This document shows, piece after piece, positions 8,659 to 19,235 of a DNA stretch of 64,000 nucleotides (position 1 is its first letter; each line of letters begins with the position of its first letter). This DNA comes from Thraustochytrium sp. TN22. Its lineage: Eukaryota > Sar > Bigyra > Thraustochytrida > Thraustochytriidae. The notes under the pieces are model-generated. The model had not been told where the DNA came from, ran no database searches, and saw only the letters and a program-made list of their open reading frames with translations. The translations under genes and the position numbers were made by a program. The DNA lies in assembly GCA_013306675.1 (NCBI GenBank), contig JABLUY010000013.1:125494-189493 (forward strand), read 5' to 3'.

Positions 8659-10573
8659 AGCGAGGGAGAATGCGGCGCACGCGGACGCCGACGCCGCGGC
8701 CGCGCTGGAGTTCTGGCGCATGAACCACCACGCGCCGGCGTCGAACGACGCGGCAGATGGAGGAGCGACGGGTCTGCTGGGCGCGGCACAAGTGCCGATG
8801 CGGTGCCGCGCGGCGGCGACGAGCGACGCGCTGCTGGGCGCCGCGGAGCCCGTGCTGGAGGTGAGCAAGCAGCGCGCGCTCGAGGACGGGAGCGCGCTGG
8901 AGGTGGAGGTCCGGTGGCGCGCTCTGCAGTTCACAACCAAGCACGACTGGGTGGGCGTCTTTGCGTGCGAGGAGGACTCGCTGTGCTCGCCGCTGGGCAA
9001 GTACCCGGTGCAATTCAAGGCACAGCCCAAGGCCCGGCACAGCGGTAGCGCCCTCTTCCGCATCCTCGTGCACCCAGGCGTGTCCTCGTACCGCATCGCG
9101 TACGTGGCGCCCAGCGTCACGCCGTATCCGGAGGTGCTCGCCATGACGCCCGTGCTGCCCATGCCCGAGGAGCTCCTGTCGGCGCCGCGTCACCTGCGCG
9201 TGTCGCAGTTCGCGGACGACCCGTCCGCGCTGCGCTTCGTGTGGGCTGTGCACCCGCAGCGCCTCGGCGAGCCGTCCGACTGGGAGGTGCGCGTGACGGA
9301 CGCGGATGGCACGCTCGTGGCGCACGCCTCGCCCGAGGCTTCCTTCACGTACGAGCCGGAAGACCTGTGCGAGGCGGCGCTGCGACCGGCTGCAACCACG
9401 GGATTCATGCGGCCAGGCACGCAGCTCGTGGCCGTCGTACACGGACTGCCAACGGCGGGCGACGAGGACGAAGACGAGGCCGAGGCCGGAGGTCTGCGCT
9501 ACGTGGTGCGAAACCTCAAGTCCGGCGCGCAGAGCGGGCCGCGCGAGCTGCGGCCCGTGCGCGCTGCGCACGAGCGCACCCAGATGGTCGTCTTCGGCGA
9601 CATGGGCCAGTCCATGCAGGACGTGGACGGCTCGCGCCAGCACAGCTGGGACTTTGACGGCCGCGGCGAGCTTGGCGCACACAATACCACGCGCCTCGTG
9701 CACGCGCTGCTGCGTCGCCACCCCCAGCTCTCGCTCGTCAATCACATCGGCGACATCAGCTACGCCACGGGCGCGCTCGCTCTTTGGGACAACTTCTTGC
9801 AGCAGGTCGAGATGGTCTCCTCCATCGCGCCCTATATGACCTGCATCGGCAACCACGAGATGGGCTGGGCTGAAAGCGCAATCCCGAGCACCGACAGCCA
9901 GGGTGAGTGCGGCATCCCGTACGCCACCTTTTACCCGTTCGCCGGCCAGCCGCCGCTCGCGCGCCCTGCTGCCGCCTTTGGCCAGCGTGCCACGGCCGTG
10001 CGTGACAGACCGTGGTACTCCTTCGACCATGGCCTAGCGCACATTACCATGATCTCCACGGAGCATGCCTTTGACCCGGACTCGGAGCAGCACGCCTGGA
10101 TCAAGCAGGACCTCGCGGCCGTCAAGCGCTCCAAGACGCCGTGGCTCATTCTCATGGGCCATCGACCCATGTACGTATCGTCCAGTTACGCGGGCGACCA
10201 CGACAAGCTGGCCATCGCGCTCCAGGCCGACATCGAGCCGCTCATGCACGAGTTCCGCGTGGACATGGCCTTTTGGGGCCACCACCACTCGTACCAGCGC
10301 AGCTGCCGCTACATGTTCAAGGGCGCCTGCGTGTCGGCCGATCAGTTCGGTACGCAGCACTTTGTCGTCGGCGCCGGCGGCTTCTCCTTCTCGCCCATCG
10401 CGCGCCACGCCGACCCGCACTTTGACTACGCTCAAAACCACACTTGGGGCGCTGCCATGCTGGACCTCGTCAACGGCACTGCAGCGCGCCTCGACTTTTA
10501 CGCCTCCGACTCCTCCAAACCCATTGACGGCGTTTGGCTTTACCGCGCCTCGCCCCTCCTCGACGCTGCTTGA
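8555..10573 (+). CDS. Secreted purple acid phosphatase
   Basis: 672 residues, intronless. It is a dinuclear-metal phosphomonoesterase, probably exported and used to scavenge phosphate or act in the vacuole. The N terminus is a signal peptide (MRRALALVAPLPLLALIVLVLLP) followed by a polyalanine tract encoded by a (GCG)n run. Residues about 80-340 form the Fn3-like N-terminal part of plant-type PAPs. The metallophosphatase motifs are all present in order: GDMG (about 348), GDISYATG (about 398), GNHE (about 431), GHRPMY (about 534) and GHHHSYQR (about 574). A short PAP C-terminal segment ends with GVWLYRAS. The length matches large plant/oomycete PAPs. The start is well supported by the signal peptide. 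Confidence 0.93.
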
Positions 10574-12728
10574 CCGATCTGATTGTGTAGCTAACCCTTC
10601 ACCCCCAAAATTGGTCGCGGCTTGTAATAATGTGCGCTCACGTTCGTTCTCTTGTCTCGTTTCTGCTCTGTCACAGGAGGGCTTCACAAGTTGCAGTGCG
10701 TGCAGTGCTTCAAGTTCGCCACCAAGTGCGGCGTTCCAAAACTCTTCGGCCACCTGCCAGGCCGCCGCGCATCTCGCATGCCGAGAAGGCGGGCCGCGGC
10801 CGCCACGGAAACGCAGCCAGTGGCAACGGTGGCCCGCCCGCCCGACAAGCTAGACACGTGTGGGCAGTGCACCGTCCTGCTGGCGCCGACCTGGGGCGCC
10901 ATGGCCCGTCCGGGACCGAGGCCGAACTTGCGCCAAGTCCAGCAGCCACAGCCCGGCCGATGGGCCGACGGCCCACGCGGGAGCGGACAATCACAAAAAC
11001 ACGCGCGCGCGCGCGAGACCTCCGTCGCGATGACTGCGATGGAGCGGCGGGCCGAGTCTCAGGGCCAAATCGACAAAACCGGAGGCAAGCATGCGCGGCC
11101 AGGCGGCCAACCAATCGTTCGTCGCAGCGCGACTCAGGCGCAGCGCAACTCGGCCGCCAGTCGGCAACTTGTGAGCATCGCGCCCCGGCCCGGCCCAAAG
11201 TACGCGGCCACGACAGCCTGTCTCTCTGCTACCTACCAGCACTAGCTTCACCACCGTACTACTGTCAGCCAGCTCCGCCAACCACCAGCCAGCCGCACCT
11301 GGCTGCGGGTGCGAAGCTGGTCAGCAAGTTCGCTTGCACCCACACGTTGGTCGCCGTCACGATTGTGCTTCACCGCCAGTGGCCGCAGGCGTCTCAGCGT
11401 CCGACTCGTCTCGCTCGGTACGGCTCGGTACTCGTACGGTACAGCGCAGCAAAGATGCACGCCGGCGCCGCGACTGCGCAAGCCACTCTATCAACGGCCG
11501 GCCACGACGGGGGGGCGGGGGAGCTAATCCAGCGCCGAGGCAAAGGATGCGACTCGAGAGGAAGTGAGGGTGGGGCGAGGGCCGCGCTCGGAAGCGGCTT
11601 CCAGACTCGCCCGCCGCGTGGTCACCAAACGAGGGCAAGAGAACCCCCATCCGGTCCAGAATGCACGCCGGGCGACCTCCCACCGCAAGGCAGGCTCCAG
11701 CGAAGCGTCCGTTTCGGTGGCGTGACCGTCGCAAGCTCCGCCCTGCCTGCTGGTTACTAGCCTCGCTAGCTAGCTAGCTAACTTTGAGCTACCCTGTTCC
11801 CTGCTCCGAGGCTTGTCCAGCAAGCCAGTCACAATGCAGTGCTTGCCATTGAAGCTGCACTTGAACCCAGCGCCGCGGGTTCTTCTCACCGGCCGGCAGT
11901 AGTCACTCGCACGAACGAATTCCGACTCGCCGCGCCTGCATTGCATAATTTGCATTCATTGCAAGGCCTGCTTTCTTTGTGCGCCTTTCTTTCCGCCGCG
12001 CCGCAGCGGCTATCCGACCAAAACACAGCCCGCCGGGCCAGAAGCCGCGCGCGGACAACCCGGGACGCATCCTGACTGTCGCGCGCGCCTCGCCGCCTTC
12101 TGGGCCTGGCCGCCTGGCCGCCTGCTGGCCATTTGCCTGCCAGCCCTCCGCCTGCGCCCGCGCGCCGCGCCCCTGGCGCCGCGCGATTGGCGCCGCGCGA
12201 AGCCGCGCCAAGCGAGCGCCGAGCAAGCGCCGCGCCTCGGTCGCCGACCTCCCGCGGCGGGCTCAGGAAGCGGCGCAGGAACTGCGCTCGACAGGAGGCG
12301 GCGCCATCCGTGGCGGCACTGCGCGGCGGGCCTGCGCTGCGCGCTGGCTGCAGCAGGAGACAGCGACGGGACTCGGCGCGACTCGCGACCCGCCTCTTGG
12401 ACCCGGCCTCGGCCTCGGCCTCGGAACCGGCCTCGGCCCGAGCGCGACGAAGAACTCTTCTCTTCGCGCCAGGCTGCGTCGAGTTTGGGACAGTCAGACC
12501 GCGACTTGATCAATCGACAGGTCGCATCTCAGGCTCGTCGCTCTCTCTGCCGCGCGCGAGGGCCGATCGGAGCTGTCGCGCGCGGCAGCAGAGCAGATTC
12601 GCATCGAGCTCCCACCCGTTGAGGAGGGCGGGTTGCGCTGGTACGAGATTGGCCTGGCGGCTGGGGCGGCGCGGCGCCGACGTAGAGCAGCAACAAACAA
12701 GCGAGCGAGCGAGCGAGCAGGCAAGCAG

Positions 12729-12760
<32 letters not shown>

Positions 12761-12780
12761 AAGAAGGAGTGGCGCGGAGA
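10574..12780. other. Intergenic, 2.2 kb, no supported gene
   Basis: Open frames here (for example 10630-11760 +) are compositionally biased and lack domains. A run CGCTAGCTAGCTAGCTAAC lies at 11764-11782. The right end (12690-12766) is a GAGC/GCAAG tetranucleotide tract preceding the RCC1 gene start. A short Cys-containing stretch at about 10680-10760 could be an exon, but I cannot tie it to anything. Confidence 0.4.
12690..12766. repeat. GCGA/GCAA tetranucleotide repeat in the 5' leader
   Basis: Tandem GAGC units pass into GCAAG units directly upstream of the RCC1-protein ATG. A reverse-complement version lies upstream of the proton-channel gene and a GCGA run lies upstream of the carbonic anhydrase gene. 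Confidence 0.85.
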
Positions 12781-14373
12781 ATGCTGGCATGGCTCGGGCG
12801 CGCGCAGCAAGATGAGGCGAGCGCGCGGCGTATGGTGGCCAAGGCGAGCTTCGAGGCGACCTTGGCGCGCATCGTGGACGGCATCAAGGTGGAGGACCTG
12901 GAGCCGCTGCTGCCGGGCATGCCGGGCGAGCTGGCCGTGTACCTGCTGCAGTTCCTGGCTGTCAAGGACCTGAGGCGGCTGGCGCAGACCGGCAAGGCGC
13001 TCAAGGCCATCGCAGATCACGTGTGCGAGGAGCAGTTGCGATGCCTGCTGGGCGTGGGTCCCGAAGCGGACCTGCGCGACATGCCCATGGCGGCGCACTT
13101 CTTGGAGCAGCCGCGAGGCTTCGGCGCGCCATCCGTGGCGCGCCTGCTGCACGTCGTGTGCAACTCGCGCCAGGAGACGTACACGACGACGCTGACGTGC
13201 GGCGAGGGCCACACGTGCGTGATTCAAGACGCCGGCGCGGTGCTGTACGCCTTCGGCGACGGCGAGCATGGCCAGCTCGGTTCGGGCACGTTCGAGCACT
13301 CCGTGCTCCCGCTCAGGATTGCGGCGCCGAGCCGCGAGGAGACCTTCGTGGGCGTGGCCTGCGGCGCGCACCACACGTGCGCGCTCACCTCCAAGGGCCG
13401 CATCCTCACGTGCGGCGGCAACACGGCGGGCCAGCTGGGCCGCGAGACCGAGGATCATGCGCCGTCCGCCGTGCTTGAGCCCATGCAGGCTGCCGCGCGG
13501 TTTGTACAGGTCGTGGCCGGTCGCTTCTACACGGCAGCAATCACGAGCTACGGCCGTGTGGCGGTCTTTGGCTCCGGCCTGGAGTGCGAGCTGGGTGACG
13601 GCTCAATGCTGGCGGCCGGCGACGTCGACTTGGCCGGCGGCGAGCGCATTGTGCAGCTCGCTGCCGGTGCCGCGCACCTGCTCATGCTCTCGAGCCGCAA
13701 CCGCCTCTTTGCCGTGGGCGAAGGCGCCGATGGCCGCCTCGGGCTGGCCGCCAATCTCACGGAGGCCGCCGAGGCGCGCACGGACGTGTCGCGCGCGCAG
13801 GCGCTCACGCGCTCCTCGCCTGTACCGCAGCTCGTGGCATACCCGGAGTCGGCGCGAGGCGAGAGCATTGTGCACATCGCTGCGGGAGGCGCGCACTCGG
13901 GCTTCATTACCAGCGCGGGCGCGCTCTACATGTGGGGCTGCTGCCAGAATGGCGAGCTTGGCATCCGCAAGTTCCAGCGTGCAGCGCACCAGCCCACCAA
14001 GGTGGAGCTCTCCAAGGCTAACCCCTTTGCGCTCGCCATGTCGTGCGGCACCTCGCACACTGCCGTGCTCACCACCGGCGGCCGCATCGTCTCCTTTGGT
14101 AGCGGCGTGCACCGCCAGACCGGCAAGCAGACGCGCTTCTGGGCCACCAACGCACCGCAGGAGATTTGCCTCGGTGAGATGGAGCGCCTCAACCCGGAGC
14201 TCGTGCACATCGTCTGCGGAGGTCGCCATAGCGCGGCCCTCGACGTGCACGGCCGCCTCTTCACCTTTGGCGACCCCGTCTGCTGCGGCCGCAACCTGCA
14301 CGTCCTCTTGCCGAGCTTCATGCCGCGTCAGGTCTTCCTGACCAGGCCCGCCGTGCGTCGCCTCACGGTCTGA
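12781..14373 (+). CDS. F-box-like protein with RCC1 repeats
   Basis: 530 residues from the ATG at 12781. An F-box-like segment (about 44-83, LPGMPGELAVYLLQFLAVKDLRRL) is followed, after a linker, by an RCC1-type beta-propeller (about 130-525). The blades repeat the G-x-x-H-T/S and FGxGxxGQLG patterns: CGEGHTC, FGDGEHGQLGSG, GAHHTCALTSKG, GGNTAGQLGR, AGRFYTAAITS, GAHSGFITSAG, MSCGTSHTAVLTTGG, GGRHSAALDVHG. Such proteins may be SCF substrate adaptors or GEF-like scaffolds; the substrate is unknown. The frame is open upstream to 12133, but that part is Arg/Ala-rich and translates a tetranucleotide repeat, so the ATG just after the repeat is chosen. RCC1 assignment is firm, F-box moderate. Confidence 0.87.
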   Translation: MLAWLGRAQQDEASARRMVAKASFEATLARIVDGIKVEDLEPLLPGMPGELAVYLLQFLAVKDLRRLAQTGKALKAIADHVCEEQLRCLLGVGPEADLRDMPMAAHFLEQPRGFGAPSVARLLHVVCNSRQETYTTTLTCGEGHTCVIQDAGAVLYAFGDGEHGQLGSGTFEHSVLPLRIAAPSREETFVGVACGAHHTCALTSKGRILTCGGNTAGQLGRETEDHAPSAVLEPMQAAARFVQVVAGRFYTAAITSYGRVAVFGSGLECELGDGSMLAAGDVDLAGGERIVQLAAGAAHLLMLSSRNRLFAVGEGADGRLGLAANLTEAAEARTDVSRAQALTRSSPVPQLVAYPESARGESIVHIAAGGAHSGFITSAGALYMWGCCQNGELGIRKFQRAAHQPTKVELSKANPFALAMSCGTSHTAVLTTGGRIVSFGSGVHRQTGKQTRFWATNAPQEICLGEMERLNPELVHIVCGGRHSAALDVHGRLFTFGDPVCCGRNLHVLLPSFMPRQVFLTRPAVRRLTV

Positions 14374-14597
14374 GAATCGAGCGCTTCGGCGCACATCAAG
14401 TCGCAAACCGGGCGGGAAGAGGGCTACGCGCTCTTCCCCTCTTTCTTTCCTTCCCAGTTTTTGGTGGGTGGTATTTATCCTTCAGCGTAGTCGTAGCTTA
14501 GCTAGCTTATTTATCCTCTTTATCCGACTCGTTCTGCTTTTTTTCGCGCCGCGCACCGCGAGTGAGGTGAGAGATCAGGGCATTTTCAGCGCTCGAC

Positions 14598-15965
14598 TCA
14601 AGCGTAGTCCACACGGACCGGCCGGCCGAGCAGCTTCTTGCCATTGAGCTTCTCCACAACGCGGTCCACCACCTCCTCCGAGTAAAAGTCAGCAAAGGCT
14701 GCGCCCTTGAAGGCGCCAGTCTCCTTGTCCTCGATCCAGCGCAAGGCCTTGATGGGGCCAAACGGCTTGCAGAACTCGTGGATCTGGTCCCCGGACGGGT
14801 CCAGGTCGAAGGAAAGGTTGCCGAAAAACACCGCCTTGGTGCCGTTCTCCGGCCGCGACTTTTGCGGCTTGGACGTCCGCGCCTCGCCCGCCGCGCTCTT
14901 CTTCTTGCTCCGGTGCGGGCAGAACTCAATGCGCACCGGGCGGTCCTGGATGCAAAAGCCGGCGTTCGAGTATGCCACGGCCCATGCCGCATCCTCCGCC
15001 GTGTTGAAGACCACGAATGAGGTGCCATAGAAGTTGCCCGTCTCGCGGTCGTTCACAAAGTTCACGTACGAAGGCTGGATCTCCTCCGCCTCGAAGGCCG
15101 CAAACAGCGTCGTCTCGTCGATGCTGAACGGCAGATTGCCCACGAAGCATCGGTTCACCTGCTCCGGGTTCTCCACCGGGGCCGTGGGCGCCACGAAGTC
15201 CTTCGGTGCGACAACCGGCGCCGCCTTGCGCGCCTTCTTGGACGAGCCATCCTCGGCCCCGTCCTCCGCGCCAGCGGGCTTGCCCGAGGGGGCGCTGCCG
15301 CCCGCGCCGCGCGCGGCGGGCTCCACGCGGATCGACTTGTTCAGCACGCGCGCGCCGTCCTTGGCCAGCGCCTTGGTCGCGTCCTCCACCGTTGCAAAGT
15401 CCAGGTGTGCGTAACGCTTGAACTCGCCCGCGGAGTCGTGCCCGAACCGCACGGCCAGCACCTCACCGCAGTCGTGGAATGTCTGCAGGACGGTCTCCTC
15501 GTCCACGTTGTACGGCAGGCCGCCTACAAAGACAGTCTCGCTCAGTTCGGCAGGCGCCTGCGGCGGCGCCGCCTCCTTCTTCTTGGCGCCCTGAACCACC
15601 TCGTCCTGCGCCGGCTGGTCATCTCCGTTCTCCTCCTCCTCCGGAACGACGGGCTTGGCGAGCTCCGCCGAGAGCTCCTCTTCCAGCGCCGAGAGCTTGT
15701 TCTGGACGCGCTGATCGTGCGGGTTCGCCGCGAGCTTCTTCTTGAACTTGTCCACGCGCAGGCTCAGCATCCGCGCGGTCTCCGTCATGGGCTGTTCTTC
15801 ATGCTGCTGCTCTTTTTGCTCCTGCGCCTCTTCGACCTTGCGCTTCTTGTCCTTCTTGTCCTTCTTGTCTTTCTTGTCCTTCTTCTTGGTGTCGTCAGCC
15901 TTCTTGCCCAGCTTCACAGTCGCCTCGGCCTTGCCGGCCTCTTCGCGGGTGCGCTTCTTGCCCAT
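14598..15965 (-). CDS. Three-RRM RNA-binding protein, nucleolar (RBM34/Nop12/nucleolin-like)
   Basis: 455 residues, intronless. The N terminus is a Lys-rich tail with KKDKKDKKDKK repeats, typical of nucleolar proteins, then a Gln/Glu-rich helix. Three RRMs follow: 144-216 (TVFVGGLPYNV... RNP2; RYAHLDF RNP1), 272-347 (RCFVGNLPFSI; FYGTSFVVF) and 377-454 (AVFFGNLSFDL; FKGAAFADF). A basic linker at 352-376 separates RRM2 and RRM3. A role in pre-rRNA processing or ribosome assembly is inferred from the architecture. It is convergent with the RCC1 gene (224 bp between stops); a CTTAGCTAGCTTAT motif sits in that gap. Confidence 0.85.
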   Translation of the reverse strand: MGKKRTREEAGKAEATVKLGKKADDTKKKDKKDKKDKKDKKRKVEEAQEQKEQQHEEQPMTETARMLSLRVDKFKKKLAANPHDQRVQNKLSALEEELSAELAKPVVPEEEENGDDQPAQDEVVQGAKKKEAAPPQAPAELSETVFVGGLPYNVDEETVLQTFHDCGEVLAVRFGHDSAGEFKRYAHLDFATVEDATKALAKDGARVLNKSIRVEPAARGAGGSAPSGKPAGAEDGAEDGSSKKARKAAPVVAPKDFVAPTAPVENPEQVNRCFVGNLPFSIDETTLFAAFEAEEIQPSYVNFVNDRETGNFYGTSFVVFNTAEDAAWAVAYSNAGFCIQDRPVRIEFCPHRSKKKSAAGEARTSKPQKSRPENGTKAVFFGNLSFDLDPSGDQIHEFCKPFGPIKALRWIEDKETGAFKGAAFADFYSEEVVDRVVEKLNGKKLLGRPVRVDYA

Positions 15966-16528
15966 GGCGCCACGTTGCGCGTGCGTGCCCTCCGACGCTT
16001 GCCCTGCGTGCCCTCGCCGCGCGCGCTTGCGCGCTTGTGTGTCTTGCCGCGCGGGTCGATTGAGCTCTGGCTGGTCCTGGTCCGAGTCCTTGTGCGAGCA
16101 CTCGTGGCCAGTGGCGGTCCGCGCGCGAGCGAGCCTCTAACGCTCGCTCGCAAGCCATGCTTTGGAATTTGAAGCCCCCATCTGGACGCATCTGGACCCA
16201 TGATGTTGGCCCAAGTAAGTGTAATGAGCGACGAATGAGCTGGCGTCTCACGGAGTGAGTCAACGAATGCCGGCAAGACGTTGCGCACTGCCTAACCAAG
16301 AAGAGATGTGTTGACCCGGACGCAGAGCAGGAAGCAATCTGCATGCGCTGGCTGGGAAGTTGCGCTGCGCTGCGTGGAGGAGTTGCTCATTTTCATCAGG
16401 CATAAGTTGCTTATCTTCATCAGGCAGCCCGACCTGGTCATGGATGTTGGTCAATCGACAACGAACTTGCAAAAGGGGAGGGAAAAAAAAGTCACACAAA
16501 GACACACCACACAGAGGCCGTCACATTC
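15966..16528. other. Intergenic, promoter region of the RRM gene
   Basis: No gene seen. It holds the 5' flank of the RRM protein gene and the 3' flank of the DD3-3/SH3 gene, both minus strand. Confidence 0.4.
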
Positions 16529-19235
16529 TCACTTGCGCACGTAGTTGGCAGGGAAGACGCCACGACGGCCATCGATCTCGCCCTCCCACCAGCCAGAGGC
16601 GTCGCGGTTGATGACCTTGATGCGGTCGCCCTTGCGGAAGGTGAGCTCGTTGGGCTCCTGCGCGTCGTGCGGGTAGGTGGCGACGACGAAGCCGTCGTCA
16701 GCAGGGGCGGCGCCGCCGCCAAAGAGGCGGGAGGTACCAGCTGCGACGCCCCCGAAGAAGCCGGTGACACCGCCAGCAGCAGCGGCGCCAGAGACGGGCG
16801 CGGCGGAGGCCACGGTGGCGGTCGAGGCGGGCGCGAGCGCGCGACCAGAGCCGCTCTTGGCAAAGAAGGCGCCCGTCTTCCTGCGGCGACGCACCGCGAA
16901 AAGCACGAGGCCGGCCGCGGCCACGGTGCCAACGACGATGCCAATGATGCCCTCGGTGCTGAGGCCGGCGTCGACGACGGTAAGGTGGCCCTTCATGCCG
17001 CGGTTGGAGAAGTTGTTGTTGCGCGAGGACATGTAATGGTAGGTGCCCACAGCGCCAGTACGCACGGCGCCGAGGTCAAAGTACGGGGTCTTGGCGCCGG
17101 AGATCTTCATGCAGTTGTAAGGCTTCTCCTCGCGGTCAGCCCGATTCGCGTACTTCTCACTGAGGCTCTCAAAGTCCCAGCAGACCTCCGGGTTGTCCCA
17201 CTCCTGACCAGAAAACATGAGATCGGCCCACTGGGTCACGGAGATATCGAGCATGCTCATCTGGGCGACAGAGCCGACGGCAAAGTTCTCGCCGGCCACC
17301 GACATGGGCACAAGGTTGGCTCGGTCCGCCCTGGTCTTGCCCGAGTCAGAGGCGCTGCGAGGACCGCCCTCGGCATCGTTGCCGTTGCGGTTGGGGTTGT
17401 AGTCCGAGCCGGTCCACTGCACGTGCACGCAGTCGGCGTCCGTGGCGGTGAGGCTGGCCGGCACGAAGTCGTACTCGACCGCGGGATAGGCCTGCACAAT
17501 GTTGCCTCGCTTGCCACGAACGTTCAGATTGTGGATGGTCCGGTCCGCGCACTCGCCAGCGGCCGATGAAGGCACGATGTCAAAGGTGTAGGAGCGGTCC
17601 TGGAAGGTGCGGCCGTACTGGTTGGTGTTGACCGCGTACCCCAGAGCGGCCTCCACGCTGAAGCCCTCGATGGCCTTGTAGGTCTTTGCCTCATTTTCGT
17701 CGTTGTCGTAGAGCGGGGAAGGGCTGCCCACGTTGAAGTCGCTGTTGCCATTAACCGTAACCTCGAGGCCATCGTTGATGCCGTCAAAGGTGGAGATGTT
17801 GTAGCGCACGCGAAGTACGCAGGTGGTACGCTCGCTCACCGAGGGCAGCGTCCACATATAGCGGTTCGCGTTGGAGCCCGAGGCCGTGTTGCCGAGGTGG
17901 TTCTGGCGGTTGAAGTCCGCCACGACGCAATCGGGCGGATCGATGCCGTGCGACGGATCCGTGCACCACTGGCCGCCCTCATTTTCGCAGGCCCGTTCCG
18001 TGTTGGGCTGCGAGTTCGTCGTCGTGCACTCACCGGCCGGGCACGCACAGCGGTTGCGCGACTTGACGTTCTGCGACTCCCTCTTGTAGTAGTCGCAGTT
18101 GTCCTCGTTCTCCAGCACCACGGCCACATCCTTCCAGGGGCTCCAGTGCCAGTACGGAAAGTAATGCGCCTCCTCGGCGCACTCGAGGCCGTAGCGCGGG
18201 TTGTTTTTCGGGTCCTGGCGCGTCGCCGTGGCGCCAATGGTGTTGGAGACGTCCTGGTCCGAGATCCACAGGCCCTGGTTGCGCTGGCGCCGCACGCACT
18301 CGTTGCGGTAGTTGAGCGTCTCGTGACGACCGTAGCGCATGTCACTCTGCTGAGTCAGGTCATCGTTCGAGTCACTGATGCGCGCCTCCGCCTCCACGTC
18401 GCGCAACCTGTTCGTCGACGAAGTCACGGCCACGGGCGTGCCGTCGCGCAGCGAGCACGTCTTCGAGATGCTCGGGTCCGGGTAAAACGGCGACTTGCAC
18501 AGGTCGTCCGGATCCGGCGACGTCACACCGCAGTTGTCCGACATCGTGTCCTGGCACGCGTACTGGATGATGATCTGCGAATGCGTCTCCACGTTCGGGC
18601 CAAGGCCGTGCTGCACCGTCCACTCGATCGGAAGCTTCGACCCACTGTAAAAGTACATGCGTGGGGTGTTAATGGCCCCCTCCGTGGTCAGGTTACCCTC
18701 CTCGTCCACAAGGTCCGCGCCCTCATCATTGCCCAGCGCCGAGTTCTGCGCGCGGCACGCCAAGAGGTCCGTCGTGTCCTCATCGTCGTCATACATGTAG
18801 CAGTCGAACGGCTCGGCTCGCGGGCAGTTGTACCCGCCATTGTCGTTGTTCTCGCTGTCGAACAGGCGCGTGTTGTCGCCGTTGTCCTTGTTGTCGCTGT
18901 TCTGGCCTGCGCATCGTTCCATTTCCCTCGGTCAGTCAGTCATCTCGCCATGCACGCCATACACCACGCCATACGCCATACGCTATACGCCACGCCACGC
19001 CACGCCACGCGTGAGCGAATGGAGGAGGCTGGGTGTGCACACCGCCCGAGCCGCGACCTGGCAGCCAGCCCGCCGCAGGCCCTCGCGCACGCGTCTCCGC
19101 GCTCTACGTACAGTTGCGGTTGTTGCTGCCGCGCGGGTTATGCATGTAGATGTCGCCGCGCACCTCCTGCACGCCGCCCTGCAGCGCCACGAGCGCCACG
19201 ACCGCCGCGGCGCTCGTCAGCATGCGCGCGCCCAT
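16529..19235 (-). CDS. DD3-3-family ectodomain protein with TM helix and cytoplasmic SH3 domain
   Basis: Two exons on the minus strand, 19235-19112 and 18906-16529, with a 205-nt intron (donor GTACGTAG, acceptor GCGCAG); spliced length 833 residues. Exon 1 gives a signal peptide (about MLTSAAAVVALVALQGG) and the mature start DIYMHNPRGSNNRN; the junction completes NC-Q and runs into NTRLFDSENNDNGGYNCPRA. This N terminus and the later LPIEWTVQHGLGPN match the DD3-3 family known from Dictyostelium. The ectodomain is Cys- and Asn-rich. A single helix (about 693-714, GIIGIVVGTVAAAGLVLFAV) is followed by RRRRK (stop-transfer), a Gly/Ala linker, and a complete SH3 domain at 780-833 (ATYPHDAQEPNELTF, GWWEGEIDGRRGVFPANYV). 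The layout suggests a surface protein linked to cytoplasmic Pro-rich partners; the ligand is unknown. Confidence 0.86.
18949..19011. repeat. ACGCC/ACGCCAT short tandem repeat inside the intron
   Basis: Tandem CACGCCATACGCCAT-like units collapse to ACGCC pentamers within the DD3-3/SH3 intron. Confidence 0.8.

Noticed and set aside
8519-10030. 503-codon antisense frame over the purple acid phosphatase
   Set aside because: Sense strand has all five metallophosphatase motifs; the antisense has none.
10630-11760. 376-codon plus-strand open frame
   Set aside because: Compositionally biased, no homology signal, no codon-position bias like the neighbours.
12133-12780. N-terminal extension of the RCC1 protein
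   Set aside because: Encodes Arg/Ala-rich sequence and then a translated tetranucleotide repeat; the ATG after it starts the folded part.
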